A stretch of DNA of 64,000 nucleotides from SKLM01 sp964575455 (GTDB taxonomy: Bacteria > Chloroflexota > Anaerolineae > B4-G1), in assembly GCA_964575455.1 (NCBI GenBank), contig CAZNRX010000017.1:1-64000 (forward strand), given 5' to 3'. The notes below the pieces were generated by a model. That model did not search any database, was not told the DNA's origin, and saw only the letters and a program-made list of their open reading frames with translations. Numbering within the stretch: the first letter of the stretch is position 1; every line of letters begins with the position of its first letter. A program made the translations under genes and the position numbers. This document shows, one piece after another, positions 52,520 through 61,066 of this stretch.

Positions 52520-55500
52520 ATGCATTCTCGACAAAGCAGATTGATCATCCCGTTCGGGCTCTCCATCGGATTGCTCGTGCTGGCTGGGGGCGTGTCGCGA
52601 GGAGCAGTGCATCAGATCGCGATTGGCCTCGCTATTGTAGCCGCCATGATAGCCGGGCTGTCAGCCCCGGTGCTAACCACAGCTCGCCGGCGGGAGCGCG
52701 GAGACGAGTGGCGTGGCTTGCATCACGCGCCAGTCGTCACAGCGACAACCTCGGTCGTTCCACCAACCACAGACCGTCGCGTGTCGCTCCCCCCACAGCG
52801 GTCGGCCGTACGCCGCCGAGCACCCGGTGACCGCGCCTATCGAGCGTTGACGGCCCTGGTGATCGCAGCTATGCTGAGCCTCTACATCCCGCCCCAGGTG
52901 TCCCATCCGCCCACAGCCAGCGCCGCCAACGGCCAGCATCCAGCCTACTCCCCCGACCGCGGTTGGATCGGCCTGGGGACGGGGCAACGGACTGGCGCGC
53001 AGACGGCTCAGCACTACCCGGGCGCGGGCGTCGAGCCCTGGTATCGGCTGGTGGGCGATGTGGTCAACGGGGCCAACGGGAACCTCTACTTCGCGGCCCA
53101 GGACATCTCCGTCTCGGCACGCGCCTTCGATCTGGAGCTGATCCGCGCTTTCAACACCCTTCGTCGTGGTCAGGACGGCCCCTTCGGCCACGGCTGGAGC
53201 CTCAACTATGGCCTCTGCCTCACCTTCGACGACGGAGGCAACCAGGTAACCGTCCACGGCGACGACGGCTCGGCCCACACCTACACCTACTCGGCCACCC
53301 TCGACGCCTACGTCCCGCCCATCGGCGTCCATCAGCGCCTCACCTCCGAAGGCACGGGGGGCGCGGGACCGCGCTGGGCCCTCTGGACCCAGGACAACAC
53401 CCGCTCCAGCTTCGACGCCAACGGGAGGCTGCTCGCCGTCACCGACACCAATGGCAATCAACTGACCTTCACCTACAGCGGCGACAAGCTGACCCAGGTG
53501 AGGGACGATTCCGGGCTGGCGTTGACGCTGGCGTACGACGGCGCCCACGTCAGCCGCGTGGAGGATCCCCTGGGGCGACACATAGACTACGCCTACGACA
53601 GTGCCGGGAACATGACCCAGGTCACAGATGCAACAGGATACGTCACCTCATACGGTTACAACGCCGACCACTCCCTGGCCTGGTACGCCAATCCACTGGG
53701 CCAGACCCTCTTCTTCTTCTACGATGGGGCAGCGCGCGCGACGGACATCTGGTACGCCGAGGGGCAGGACAGGAGTCATCTGAGCCCCTTCCGCCTCTTC
53801 AACCTCCGCTATCAGGGCCGGGAGACGGTTGTGACCAACGCCCGAGGGCACGCCACCACCATCGCGTTCGGCCCCCACGGCGAACCGGTGCGGTTCGTGA
53901 ACCCCACGGGTGATACCTCGCTGCGGGCCTGGGACGCGGATCTCAACCGCATCAGCCTCACCGACTTCCGGGGAAACGAGACCCGCTACGCCTACGACGC
54001 TGCTGGGAACCGCGTCCGGCGCACCGACGCCCTCTCCAACACCACCTCCTACGTCTGGCAGACCATCGACACGCCGGGCCAGTACCTCTCCCTGCTCCGC
54101 AGTGTGACTGACGCCCTGGGAGAGACGACCTCGTATGACTACAACGCCCGGGGCAACCTGATCACGACCACCAACCCGCTCAGCGACCTAGCCGTGAACG
54201 CCTACAACGGTTGGGGCTACGTGATCGAAGAGATAGACTACGGTGGTAACGCAACCCGGTATGCGTACGACACCCACGGCAACGGCGTGCGCGTCAGGGA
54301 CGCCCTGGGAGGCCTCACCGAGTACGCCTACGACGCCGTGGGGCGGGTGGTTGTGATGACCAACACGCGGGACTTCGCCACCACCTACCAGTACGACGCC
54401 AACGACCGCCGCACCCACATGACCGACGCCATGGGCAACGAGACCCGCTACATCTACGACGCCGCGGGCTCGCTCATCGAGGAGGTCACCCCGCGCGCGA
54501 CCAACCAATGGGGTTACAACCCTCTGGGACAGCCGAACGTGATGACCGATGCCGTCTCCAGCGTGAGCACCTTCCGCACAGACCGGAGTGGCAACCGCAC
54601 CCGGGAGACGGACCCGGCCGGAAACCGAACCGGCTTCGCGTACGATGCCCTGGAGAGACCGGTGGTCATCACCGATGCCCTGGGGAACAGCCAGCGCCTC
54701 TCCTACGACGCCGACAGCAACCTGGTCGCCCACACCGACGAGAACGGGCACACCACCCACTATGCCCACGACGCCCTGGGCCGGACGGTGGCCGTCACCG
54801 ACGCTCTGGGAAACGTGGAACGGTACGCCTACGACGCCCTGGGTCGCACGGTGACCATCAGCGATGCCTTGGGACACGTGGAACGATACGCCTACGACGC
54901 CTTGGGACGTCTTGTGGCCTTCACAGATGCTCTGGGAAACGTGGAACGCCATGCCTACAACACCGTCGGTAACCGAACCTTGGTCACCGATACGCGCGGC
55001 TTTGCCACGCAGTACGCGTACGACGCCCTGGGCCAGATGGTGCGCCAGATCGACGCGCTGGGCTACACTACCCAGTGGACCTACGACGCCATGGGGAACA
55101 CCCTGGTCATGACCGACGCCCGCGGCTTCGCCACCAGCCACGTGTATGACCCGCTGGATCGGGAGATCAGGGAGGTAAACCCGCTGGGCAACGCCACGGA
55201 GTGGGCCTACGACGAGGTGGGCAACACCGTCGCCATGACCAACGCCCGGGGCTTCGCCACCACCTACGTCTACGACGAACTCGACCGCCTGGTACGGGAG
55301 GTCAACGCCCTGGGCGGCGTCACCGAGTACGCCTATGACGCCCTGGGGAACCGTAGCGTCGTCACCGACAAGCGTGGATTCGCCACCCGCTATGTGTACG
55401 ACGCTCTGGGTCGGCTGGAGCAGGAGACCGACGCCCTGGGGAACACCACCCACTACGCCCACGACGCCGTCGGCAACCGCACCGTGGTCACCGACTCGCG

Positions 55501-58500
55501 CGGCTTCGCCATCGCCTACGCGTACGACGCTCTGGACCGACTCATCCGGGAGACCGATGCCGGCGGCACCACCGAATACACCTACGATGCCGTCGGCAAC
55601 CAGACTGCCGTCATCGACGCCCTGGGGAACGTCACCCGCTACGGCTACGACGCCCTGGGCAACCAGACGGTCGTGACCGACGCGCTGGGCAACGTCACCC
55701 ACTTCACCTACGACGAGGCCAACAACCGCCGCACCTGGACCGACCGCCGGGGGTACACCGCCGAGCACATCTATGACGCCCTGAGCCAGATGATCGTGCG
55801 CATCGACCCCGAGGGAAACGCCACCCACTACGCCTACGATGGCATGGGGAACATCGTGACCATCACCGATCCCCTGGGGAACGTCACCACCTACCACCAC
55901 GATCCCCTGAACCAGCTGACCGCCGTCGACAATGCCCTGGGGATGCGGGCCTTTGAGTACGGGTACGACGAGGTAGGCAACCGCATCGCGGAGAGCGACG
56001 CCCTGGGCAACCGCACCGAGCATACCTACGACGCCCTCGACCGGCTCATCGCCACCAGCGACCCGCTGGGCAACACCACCAGCTACGACTATGACGCCGC
56101 CGGGAACCTCGTGGGTGTCACCGACGGCAACGGCCATACGACCAGCCACGACCGCGACGCCCTGGGCAGGCTCACCACCACGACCAATCCCCTCGGCCAC
56201 GTCACCACGTACACATACGACGCCGCCGACAACCTGGTGCGCGCCACCGATGCCCTCTCGTCCTCCAAGGAGTTCACGTACGACTACGGCGGGCGCATCC
56301 TGACCATCACCAGCGAAGCGGGGCGACAGACGGTCTATGAGTACGACGCGCTGGGCAACCTGTCGCGCCGCACCGACCCCAAGGGCCAGGTAGCCGAGTT
56401 TGACTACGACGCGCGGGGACGCCGCGTCGAGGTGACCTACCCCGACGGCGGTGGGGCCACGTACACGTACGATGCCGAGGGACACATCCTCACCGTGACC
56501 AACAAACCCGCCACCCTGGGCGGCCTGGGCGACGTCACGACCTACGCCTACGACGGCCTCAACCGGGTGCTGGCCCACACCGTCGACTACGGCGGCTTCG
56601 CCAAGACCATCGACTACGAGTACGACCAGGTGGGCAACCTGGTCAAGGTCACCAACCCCGACTGGGGCGAGAACCGCTACGCATACGACGCCGCGGGCCG
56701 TCTCATCACCGTCACCGCCCCCCTGGCGGAGAACAACGCCGAGGAGGACGTCGTCGTCTACAGCTACGACGCCGCGGGCCGCAGGATACGGGTGGACTAC
56801 GACGAGGGCTGGTGGAGCGCCTATGACCATGATGAGGCCGGCCAGGTCGTCCTGGCCGCCACGACCGTCCACCCCAGGACCAAGTACAACCCGACCAGGA
56901 CGCTGACCTCCACCTACGCGTACGACGGAGCTGGCAACCTGGCCGTCGAGGAGCAGACCTGGGTGAAAAAGGACGAGGTTGGAGAGTCCTCTTACGAGCG
57001 CGTCCTGGACTTCGCCTACGACGACGCCGACCAAGCTACCCTCAGGCGCTGCCGGACCGTGGAAGTCACCGGATGGGAGAATCCCGTCAACTATACCACC
57101 ACCATGACCTACAACGCGGTGGGCAAGCCCGAGATGACGCTCCATCACGAGAATGGGGGGACCGTCACCGCGACGTACACGTACGATGATCCCGACCACT
57201 ACCGGACGGCGACGGTCGTGGACAACGGCGCGACGACCCGCACCAGGTTCTTCACCCGGGACCTCAACGGCAACCTCACCGACATCCTGGAGGGCACGGA
57301 CCACACCACCCTCAGCCACGACTACGAGAACCGCATCATCGCCATCGCGCATAGCAGCCCTGCCCAGGCCGACCTCCAGGCCTCCACCGGCGCGGAGGAT
57401 GTCTTCCGAGCCCGCTACTCGCCCGAGGGCCACAAGCTGGCCGAGTGGCGGGTGAGGGGCGGCCGTTTTCCAGAGTACACGTGGTGGCACCACGTCCACC
57501 AACTCACCGCCAACACGGGATGGTTCCTCCACAGCCAGGGCACGTGGGGCCAGGAGCTGGGCTGGGCCAGATACCTCTACGAGGCCGGGCAGAACGCCCG
57601 ATGGGGATACTTCACCGCCTATCGCTACCAGCAGCTGGCGGTCTACCGGGGGTGGAGGGAGTACGCCCTGGGCGTGGACTTCGAGGGCCCGGTGATCACC
57701 TACCGCTTCCACAGCGGCGTGGCCCCTCTGGAGGGGACGGACGAGCAGGGAGATCCACAGAGCTTCGAGAACCCGGGCATCAGCGGCGGGAAAGTCCCGA
57801 GCGGGTACTACAAGTACTTCGACCCCTACGTCACGCACGACGATGGTCGGGGCTCGACATCGCTTCTTATGACTAAGTCCGGCAACATGGGTGGTCCTTA
57901 CCTGACCGCGCAGGCGAGCAGCAGTGCCACTGAGATCGGGGTCTGGCCCTCCCCCTCGACCCTGCTGGACACTGCCGAGAACATCATCCAGCCGTTCTTC
58001 ACGCTGTGGTTCAACACGACCATCCTCTTCAACGACCTGCTCGAGCCCTTCCTCGGCCTGGACGAGGGCCCGAGGATGTACGAGGATGATTGGGGCAGAA
58101 CAGTATCCGGCGACCCGGAGGAGCCCGCACAGAAGATAATTATGGATCCCCCCCCGGAGATAGGCGATCCGCCACCCCTACCGCCAGAGGACCCACCCCC
58201 ACCCCAGTGTCACCGATCCAATCTGGACAGCATCATCAACGGGATTCTGGACGGGCTCGTCGATGGCATCGTCGAAGCATCCATCGGCAGCTTCGTCGAG
58301 GAGGCGATGAACGGCCTGACGGCCAAGGTGATGGAGAAGATCGTCGGTCGCGTGGCGGGCGCGGGCGCGGGAAAGGCCAGCAAGGATATGATCAGAGAGC
58401 TGGTCGATATGGCTATGGGCGAGAGCGGCCTCAACGATGCTGTGAGCGAGTTCGTGAGCGGCAGCCTGATGACCGATGCGATGGAGGATAGCATCAAGGA

Positions 58501-59050
58501 TGCTGCCGCCAAGGCCGTCCGTGGCGCCCTGGGCGACCACCTGCGGGATCTCCTCGACCGTGCCATTGCGAACAACCCGTGTGCGCCCCAGAGCGCCTTG
58601 ACGGATCTCGCTCTCAGCAGCGCGCAGAATTACATCAACGGGAAAATAGGCGATCTGGCGAAAGGCGTGGCCGAGAGCCTGGTCAACAACAAGGGGGTCG
58701 ACAAGGCGCTGGAAAAAGCGGTCAACAAGACCTTTGGGAAGGCTACCCAGAAGCTGGCCAAGAAGATCATCAAGAAGCTGGCTGGAAAGCTTGGTACCAA
58801 GTTCATCCCCGTGCTGGGCCAGATGATCGCTGCCTGGGACCTCGGCCAGGAGATCGGCGGTTTCCTCCGGGCCATCCCCGTGGGCGATGGTCGCAACCTG
58901 GGCGAGGCGATAGACCAGTGGTCGGCCGATACCTACGGCGAAGGGGTCTACCAGTTCATGGAAGACGCCGAGAAGAACGGAGGCGGGGTCGGTGGGTACG
59001 TCAAGACCTACGCTTCGTACTGGTGGCAGGGCCTCAAGTCCTGGTTCTGA
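52520..59050 (+). CDS. Giant YD-repeat (RHS-like) protein with atypical C-terminus
   Basis: A 2176-residue protein. Two hydrophobic segments (about 9-55 and 112-128) replace a clean signal peptide. Residues about 178-258 match the DUF6531 module (GDVVNGANGNLYFAAQDI, then GHGWSLNYG). From about 290 to 1610 there are several dozen YD repeats (YAYDALGN-type), forming a beta cocoon. After a linker (1610-1875) and a Pro-rich hinge (DPPPEIGDPPPLPPEDP), residues about 1897-2176 are a helical domain with amphipathic and hydrophobic helices. The RHS core motif DPxGL..DP that normally precedes variable toxin tips is not visible. AGGAGG precedes ATG 52520; an upstream in-frame start overlaps the small gene and is rejected. 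Surface or toxin delivery role inferred. Confidence 0.9.
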   Translation: MHSRQSRLIIPFGLSIGLLVLAGGVSRGAVHQIAIGLAIVAAMIAGLSAPVLTTARRRERGDEWRGLHHAPVVTATTSVVPPTTDRRVSLPPQRSAVRRRAPGDRAYRALTALVIAAMLSLYIPPQVSHPPTASAANGQHPAYSPDRGWIGLGTGQRTGAQTAQHYPGAGVEPWYRLVGDVVNGANGNLYFAAQDISVSARAFDLELIRAFNTLRRGQDGPFGHGWSLNYGLCLTFDDGGNQVTVHGDDGSAHTYTYSATLDAYVPPIGVHQRLTSEGTGGAGPRWALWTQDNTRSSFDANGRLLAVTDTNGNQLTFTYSGDKLTQVRDDSGLALTLAYDGAHVSRVEDPLGRHIDYAYDSAGNMTQVTDATGYVTSYGYNADHSLAWYANPLGQTLFFFYDGAARATDIWYAEGQDRSHLSPFRLFNLRYQGRETVVTNARGHATTIAFGPHGEPVRFVNPTGDTSLRAWDADLNRISLTDFRGNETRYAYDAAGNRVRRTDALSNTTSYVWQTIDTPGQYLSLLRSVTDALGETTSYDYNARGNLITTTNPLSDLAVNAYNGWGYVIEEIDYGGNATRYAYDTHGNGVRVRDALGGLTEYAYDAVGRVVVMTNTRDFATTYQYDANDRRTHMTDAMGNETRYIYDAAGSLIEEVTPRATNQWGYNPLGQPNVMTDAVSSVSTFRTDRSGNRTRETDPAGNRTGFAYDALERPVVITDALGNSQRLSYDADSNLVAHTDENGHTTHYAHDALGRTVAVTDALGNVERYAYDALGRTVTISDALGHVERYAYDALGRLVAFTDALGNVERHAYNTVGNRTLVTDTRGFATQYAYDALGQMVRQIDALGYTTQWTYDAMGNTLVMTDARGFATSHVYDPLDREIREVNPLGNATEWAYDEVGNTVAMTNARGFATTYVYDELDRLVREVNALGGVTEYAYDALGNRSVVTDKRGFATRYVYDALGRLEQETDALGNTTHYAHDAVGNRTVVTDSRGFAIAYAYDALDRLIRETDAGGTTEYTYDAVGNQTAVIDALGNVTRYGYDALGNQTVVTDALGNVTHFTYDEANNRRTWTDRRGYTAEHIYDALSQMIVRIDPEGNATHYAYDGMGNIVTITDPLGNVTTYHHDPLNQLTAVDNALGMRAFEYGYDEVGNRIAESDALGNRTEHTYDALDRLIATSDPLGNTTSYDYDAAGNLVGVTDGNGHTTSHDRDALGRLTTTTNPLGHVTTYTYDAADNLVRATDALSSSKEFTYDYGGRILTITSEAGRQTVYEYDALGNLSRRTDPKGQVAEFDYDARGRRVEVTYPDGGGATYTYDAEGHILTVTNKPATLGGLGDVTTYAYDGLNRVLAHTVDYGGFAKTIDYEYDQVGNLVKVTNPDWGENRYAYDAAGRLITVTAPLAENNAEEDVVVYSYDAAGRRIRVDYDEGWWSAYDHDEAGQVVLAATTVHPRTKYNPTRTLTSTYAYDGAGNLAVEEQTWVKKDEVGESSYERVLDFAYDDADQATLRRCRTVEVTGWENPVNYTTTMTYNAVGKPEMTLHHENGGTVTATYTYDDPDHYRTATVVDNGATTRTRFFTRDLNGNLTDILEGTDHTTLSHDYENRIIAIAHSSPAQADLQASTGAEDVFRARYSPEGHKLAEWRVRGGRFPEYTWWHHVHQLTANTGWFLHSQGTWGQELGWARYLYEAGQNARWGYFTAYRYQQLAVYRGWREYALGVDFEGPVITYRFHSGVAPLEGTDEQGDPQSFENPGISGGKVPSGYYKYFDPYVTHDDGRGSTSLLMTKSGNMGGPYLTAQASSSATEIGVWPSPSTLLDTAENIIQPFFTLWFNTTILFNDLLEPFLGLDEGPRMYEDDWGRTVSGDPEEPAQKIIMDPPPEIGDPPPLPPEDPPPPQCHRSNLDSIINGILDGLVDGIVEASIGSFVEEAMNGLTAKVMEKIVGRVAGAGAGKASKDMIRELVDMAMGESGLNDAVSEFVSGSLMTDAMEDSIKDAAAKAVRGALGDHLRDLLDRAIANNPCAPQSALTDLALSSAQNYINGKIGDLAKGVAESLVNNKGVDKALEKAVNKTFGKATQKLAKKIIKKLAGKLGTKFIPVLGQMIAAWDLGQEIGGFLRAIPVGDGRNLGEAIDQWSADTYGEGVYQFMEDAEKNGGGVGGYVKTYASYWWQGLKSWF
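53400..57340 (+). repeat. Tandem YD-repeat coding array
   Basis: Units of about 60-65 bp recur with the core TACGACGCCCTGGG-like sequence coding YDALG. Units around 54,600-55,700 are the most alike at DNA level, implying recent amplification or gene conversion. They are in-frame coding repeats, not a CRISPR array. Confidence 0.85.
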
Positions 59051-59107
59051 TAGCGAGCACGGCGCGACGCACCCTGCCGGTGCATCGCGCCCGAAAGGAG
59101 CGCAACG

Positions 59108-59974
59108 ATGAACAAGCGACATCTATACATCAAAGCCGGGATGATTGTGGCTCTCACCGCCGCTCTGGCGGGCCTGGCCTACGCAAAAACGCATACCGGC
59201 CTCACCCTCACCCAGGGGCCGCTCCAGCTCCTCTTCGTGGATGAGGCCGTTTCCCTGGTCGACTACGTTGACGACACCGCCGAGCCAGACGGATGGGCGC
59301 TCCATCCCGCTCTCTCCTGGTATGGTGAGGGGAAGGCCAACGCGGTGTCGCCGTCGATCCACTTCTCGCACGGAGGTCAGGAGCACCACGTCTGGCCCCT
59401 CCACCAGAGCATCCTCCAGGAGCCCGGCGACCCCACCGTCGTCTCCTCGGGCTGGGTGGCAGCCCCGACCAGCTACCGGGCCGCCGTCAAAGACGACGCC
59501 GACCTGGTCACCTTGGAAACCCTGGTCACGATCGTCAGCGCGGATGTCGTGGTGCAGACCTTCACCGTCACCGCCACCTCCGCCGTCGACGACGTGCGAC
59601 TGATCGTCTACGCCGCCTTCGACCTGAACGCCCCGCTCCACGATCAGGGAGAGGTGACGCCCGACGGCATCCGGGTCACGGACACGCAAATGCCTATGGA
59701 GATGGCGCTGGAAGGGGATGGCCTCGACGCGGCCGAGGTAGGGAGTTGGAATGACGGCCCCTACCCCGGGGAGGACGTGTGGCAGCACGCCCTGGCGGGG
59801 GAACTGGATGACGTCACGTCGGCCGCCGCGTACGTGGAGGGGGCGCTGGCCTTCGACCTGGGAGATTTCACAGCGGGGCAGGCCAAGAGCCAGACAGTCA
59901 CGCTCACCATAGAAGTGGAGAGACGCGAGTACGTGTATCTGCCGCTGGTGGTCCGCAACCAGGGCGGTCCCTAG
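59108..59974 (+). CDS. Secreted protein with C-terminal YLPL tail
   Basis: A 288-residue protein with a clear signal peptide (NKRH, hydrophobic 8-24, cleavage likely near AYA-KT). The body is beta-rich with no motif I recognise. The C-terminus reads EYVYLPLVVRNQGGP, and the next gene's product ends IYLPLILRE, so both carry a YLPL-x-x-R tail. AAAGGAG precedes the ATG, 57 bp after the YD-repeat gene, so it belongs to the same cluster. Confidence 0.8.
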   Translation: MNKRHLYIKAGMIVALTAALAGLAYAKTHTGLTLTQGPLQLLFVDEAVSLVDYVDDTAEPDGWALHPALSWYGEGKANAVSPSIHFSHGGQEHHVWPLHQSILQEPGDPTVVSSGWVAAPTSYRAAVKDDADLVTLETLVTIVSADVVVQTFTVTATSAVDDVRLIVYAAFDLNAPLHDQGEVTPDGIRVTDTQMPMEMALEGDGLDAAEVGSWNDGPYPGEDVWQHALAGELDDVTSAAAYVEGALAFDLGDFTAGQAKSQTVTLTIEVERREYVYLPLVVRNQGGP

Positions 59975-59998
59975 CAAGAGAGGATCAGCGGACGACGG

Positions 59999-60024
59999 AT
60001 CGGGCGATCCAATCGGGCGATCCA
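59999..60024. repeat. Tandem 13-bp direct repeat before the second secreted gene
   Basis: ATCGGGCGATCCA occurs twice head-to-tail (59999-60011 and 60012-60024), 11 bp before the next ATG. It replaces a recognisable ribosome site and could be a protein-binding site or simple slippage. Confidence 0.6.
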
Positions 60025-60035
60025 AAAAGGTCTCC

Positions 60036-60974
60036 ATGTTCAGAAACGCTCTCGGACGGTACGTGAAGCCTCTCGTCACGGTGGGCCCATTCGCCCTGAT
60101 AGGAGCGGTACTCCTGGTGGGCAGCGATGCGGCCTCATCCACGGTCGCGGCCCCCCAGGATGAGGTCACCATCGAGCCGCTGGGCCACTTCGGCGGCCTG
60201 TTGTTCTCCGTCGCTGTATCCCCCACCGGCGGCGACTACGTCTACCTGGGCGAGAGCAGTGGGCTCACTGCGCTCGACACGTCCAACCCCAGCCAGCCGC
60301 GCCAGGTTGCCGGTCTCCCCCTGGAAGGCTCGGACGTCAACGACGTGGCCATTTTGGATGAAACTGCCTACGTGCTGAAGAGCGGAGCGCTCAAGGTGGT
60401 GGACCTCTCGAAGCCCATAGACCCCACCCTGGCGGGAGAGACCGACCTGCCCGGGACGGGGCGCGCAGTGGCGGCCGCCGGTTCGTACGCCTACGTGGCC
60501 GCGGATGTCGGCGGGACCGATGGCTGGGTGTATACCGTAGACGTGTCGGACGCCACGGACCCTGACCCGATTGGAAGCTACGACACAGCGGGGCTGCCTC
60601 GCGATACAGGTGCGGCCAGCGACACCGCCTACGACCACTCTGACCATCCGTTCAGCGTGCCGCGCAAGGACCCTACGGTCTTCATCATGGATCCGGAGGA
60701 GGGACAGACCTACGCCATCGACGAGTGGGTGCTGCTCACCGCCCTGGCCTACGACCAGGACGACGACGATCTAGCGGAGGACGACATGGCCTGGACCTCC
60801 GACCTGGACGGGCCGCTGGGGACAGGCTCCGAGGTGGCACTAGAGTCGCTCAGCCGCGGATGGCACACTATCACGCTGACGGGCACCGACGGCGAGGGCC
60901 TGACGAGCAGCCACAGCGTACGCGTCTGCGTCGGGTGCACCGACATCTACCTGCCGCTGATCCTGCGCGAATAG
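60036..60974 (+). CDS. Secreted LVIVD-repeat-like protein with C-terminal YLPL tail
   Basis: A 312-residue exported protein. The hydrophobic segment at about 12-30 acts as signal or anchor. Residues about 50-190 contain LVIVD-type propeller units (GLTALDTSNPSQPRQVAGLP, KVVDLSKPIDPTLAG, TVDVSDATDPDPIGSYD). Only about three units are present, fewer than a closed propeller needs. Residues about 205-300 look like an Ig/PKD-type domain (MDPEEGQTYAIDEWVLLTA). It ends with CTDIYLPLILRE, sharing the tail of the preceding protein. No clear ribosome site precedes the ATG. Confidence 0.78.
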   Translation: MFRNALGRYVKPLVTVGPFALIGAVLLVGSDAASSTVAAPQDEVTIEPLGHFGGLLFSVAVSPTGGDYVYLGESSGLTALDTSNPSQPRQVAGLPLEGSDVNDVAILDETAYVLKSGALKVVDLSKPIDPTLAGETDLPGTGRAVAAAGSYAYVAADVGGTDGWVYTVDVSDATDPDPIGSYDTAGLPRDTGAASDTAYDHSDHPFSVPRKDPTVFIMDPEEGQTYAIDEWVLLTALAYDQDDDDLAEDDMAWTSDLDGPLGTGSEVALESLSRGWHTITLTGTDGEGLTSSHSVRVCVGCTDIYLPLILRE

Positions 60975-60996
60975 GAACCGTAGCTAACAACGTCGA

Positions 60997-61035
60997 GGGG
61001 CCGGCCCGGCGTCGGGCCGGCGTCGGGCCGGCCCC
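60997..61035. terminator. GC-rich hairpin between convergent genes
   Basis: GGGGCCGGCCCG (60997-61008) and CGGGCCGGCCCC (61024-61035) form a perfect 12-bp stem with a 15-nt loop that itself repeats the GGGCCGGCGTC unit. It lies between the plus-strand secreted gene and the end of the second regulator. No T tract, so terminator function in either direction is only inferred. Confidence 0.5.
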
Positions 61036-61066
61036 TGCATTCGGCCCGCACCAGGATGATAAGCTG

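Noticed and set aside
53400..57340. Regular repeats that might be taken for a CRISPR array
   Set aside because: The units are in-frame coding YD repeats with no constant repeat/variable spacer structure and no cas genes nearby.
54188..57838. A 1216-residue open frame on the minus strand
   Set aside because: It is antisense to the YD-repeat gene and consists of repetitive Val/Gly/Arg sequence produced by the codon periodicity of the YD repeats. No ribosome site or domain.
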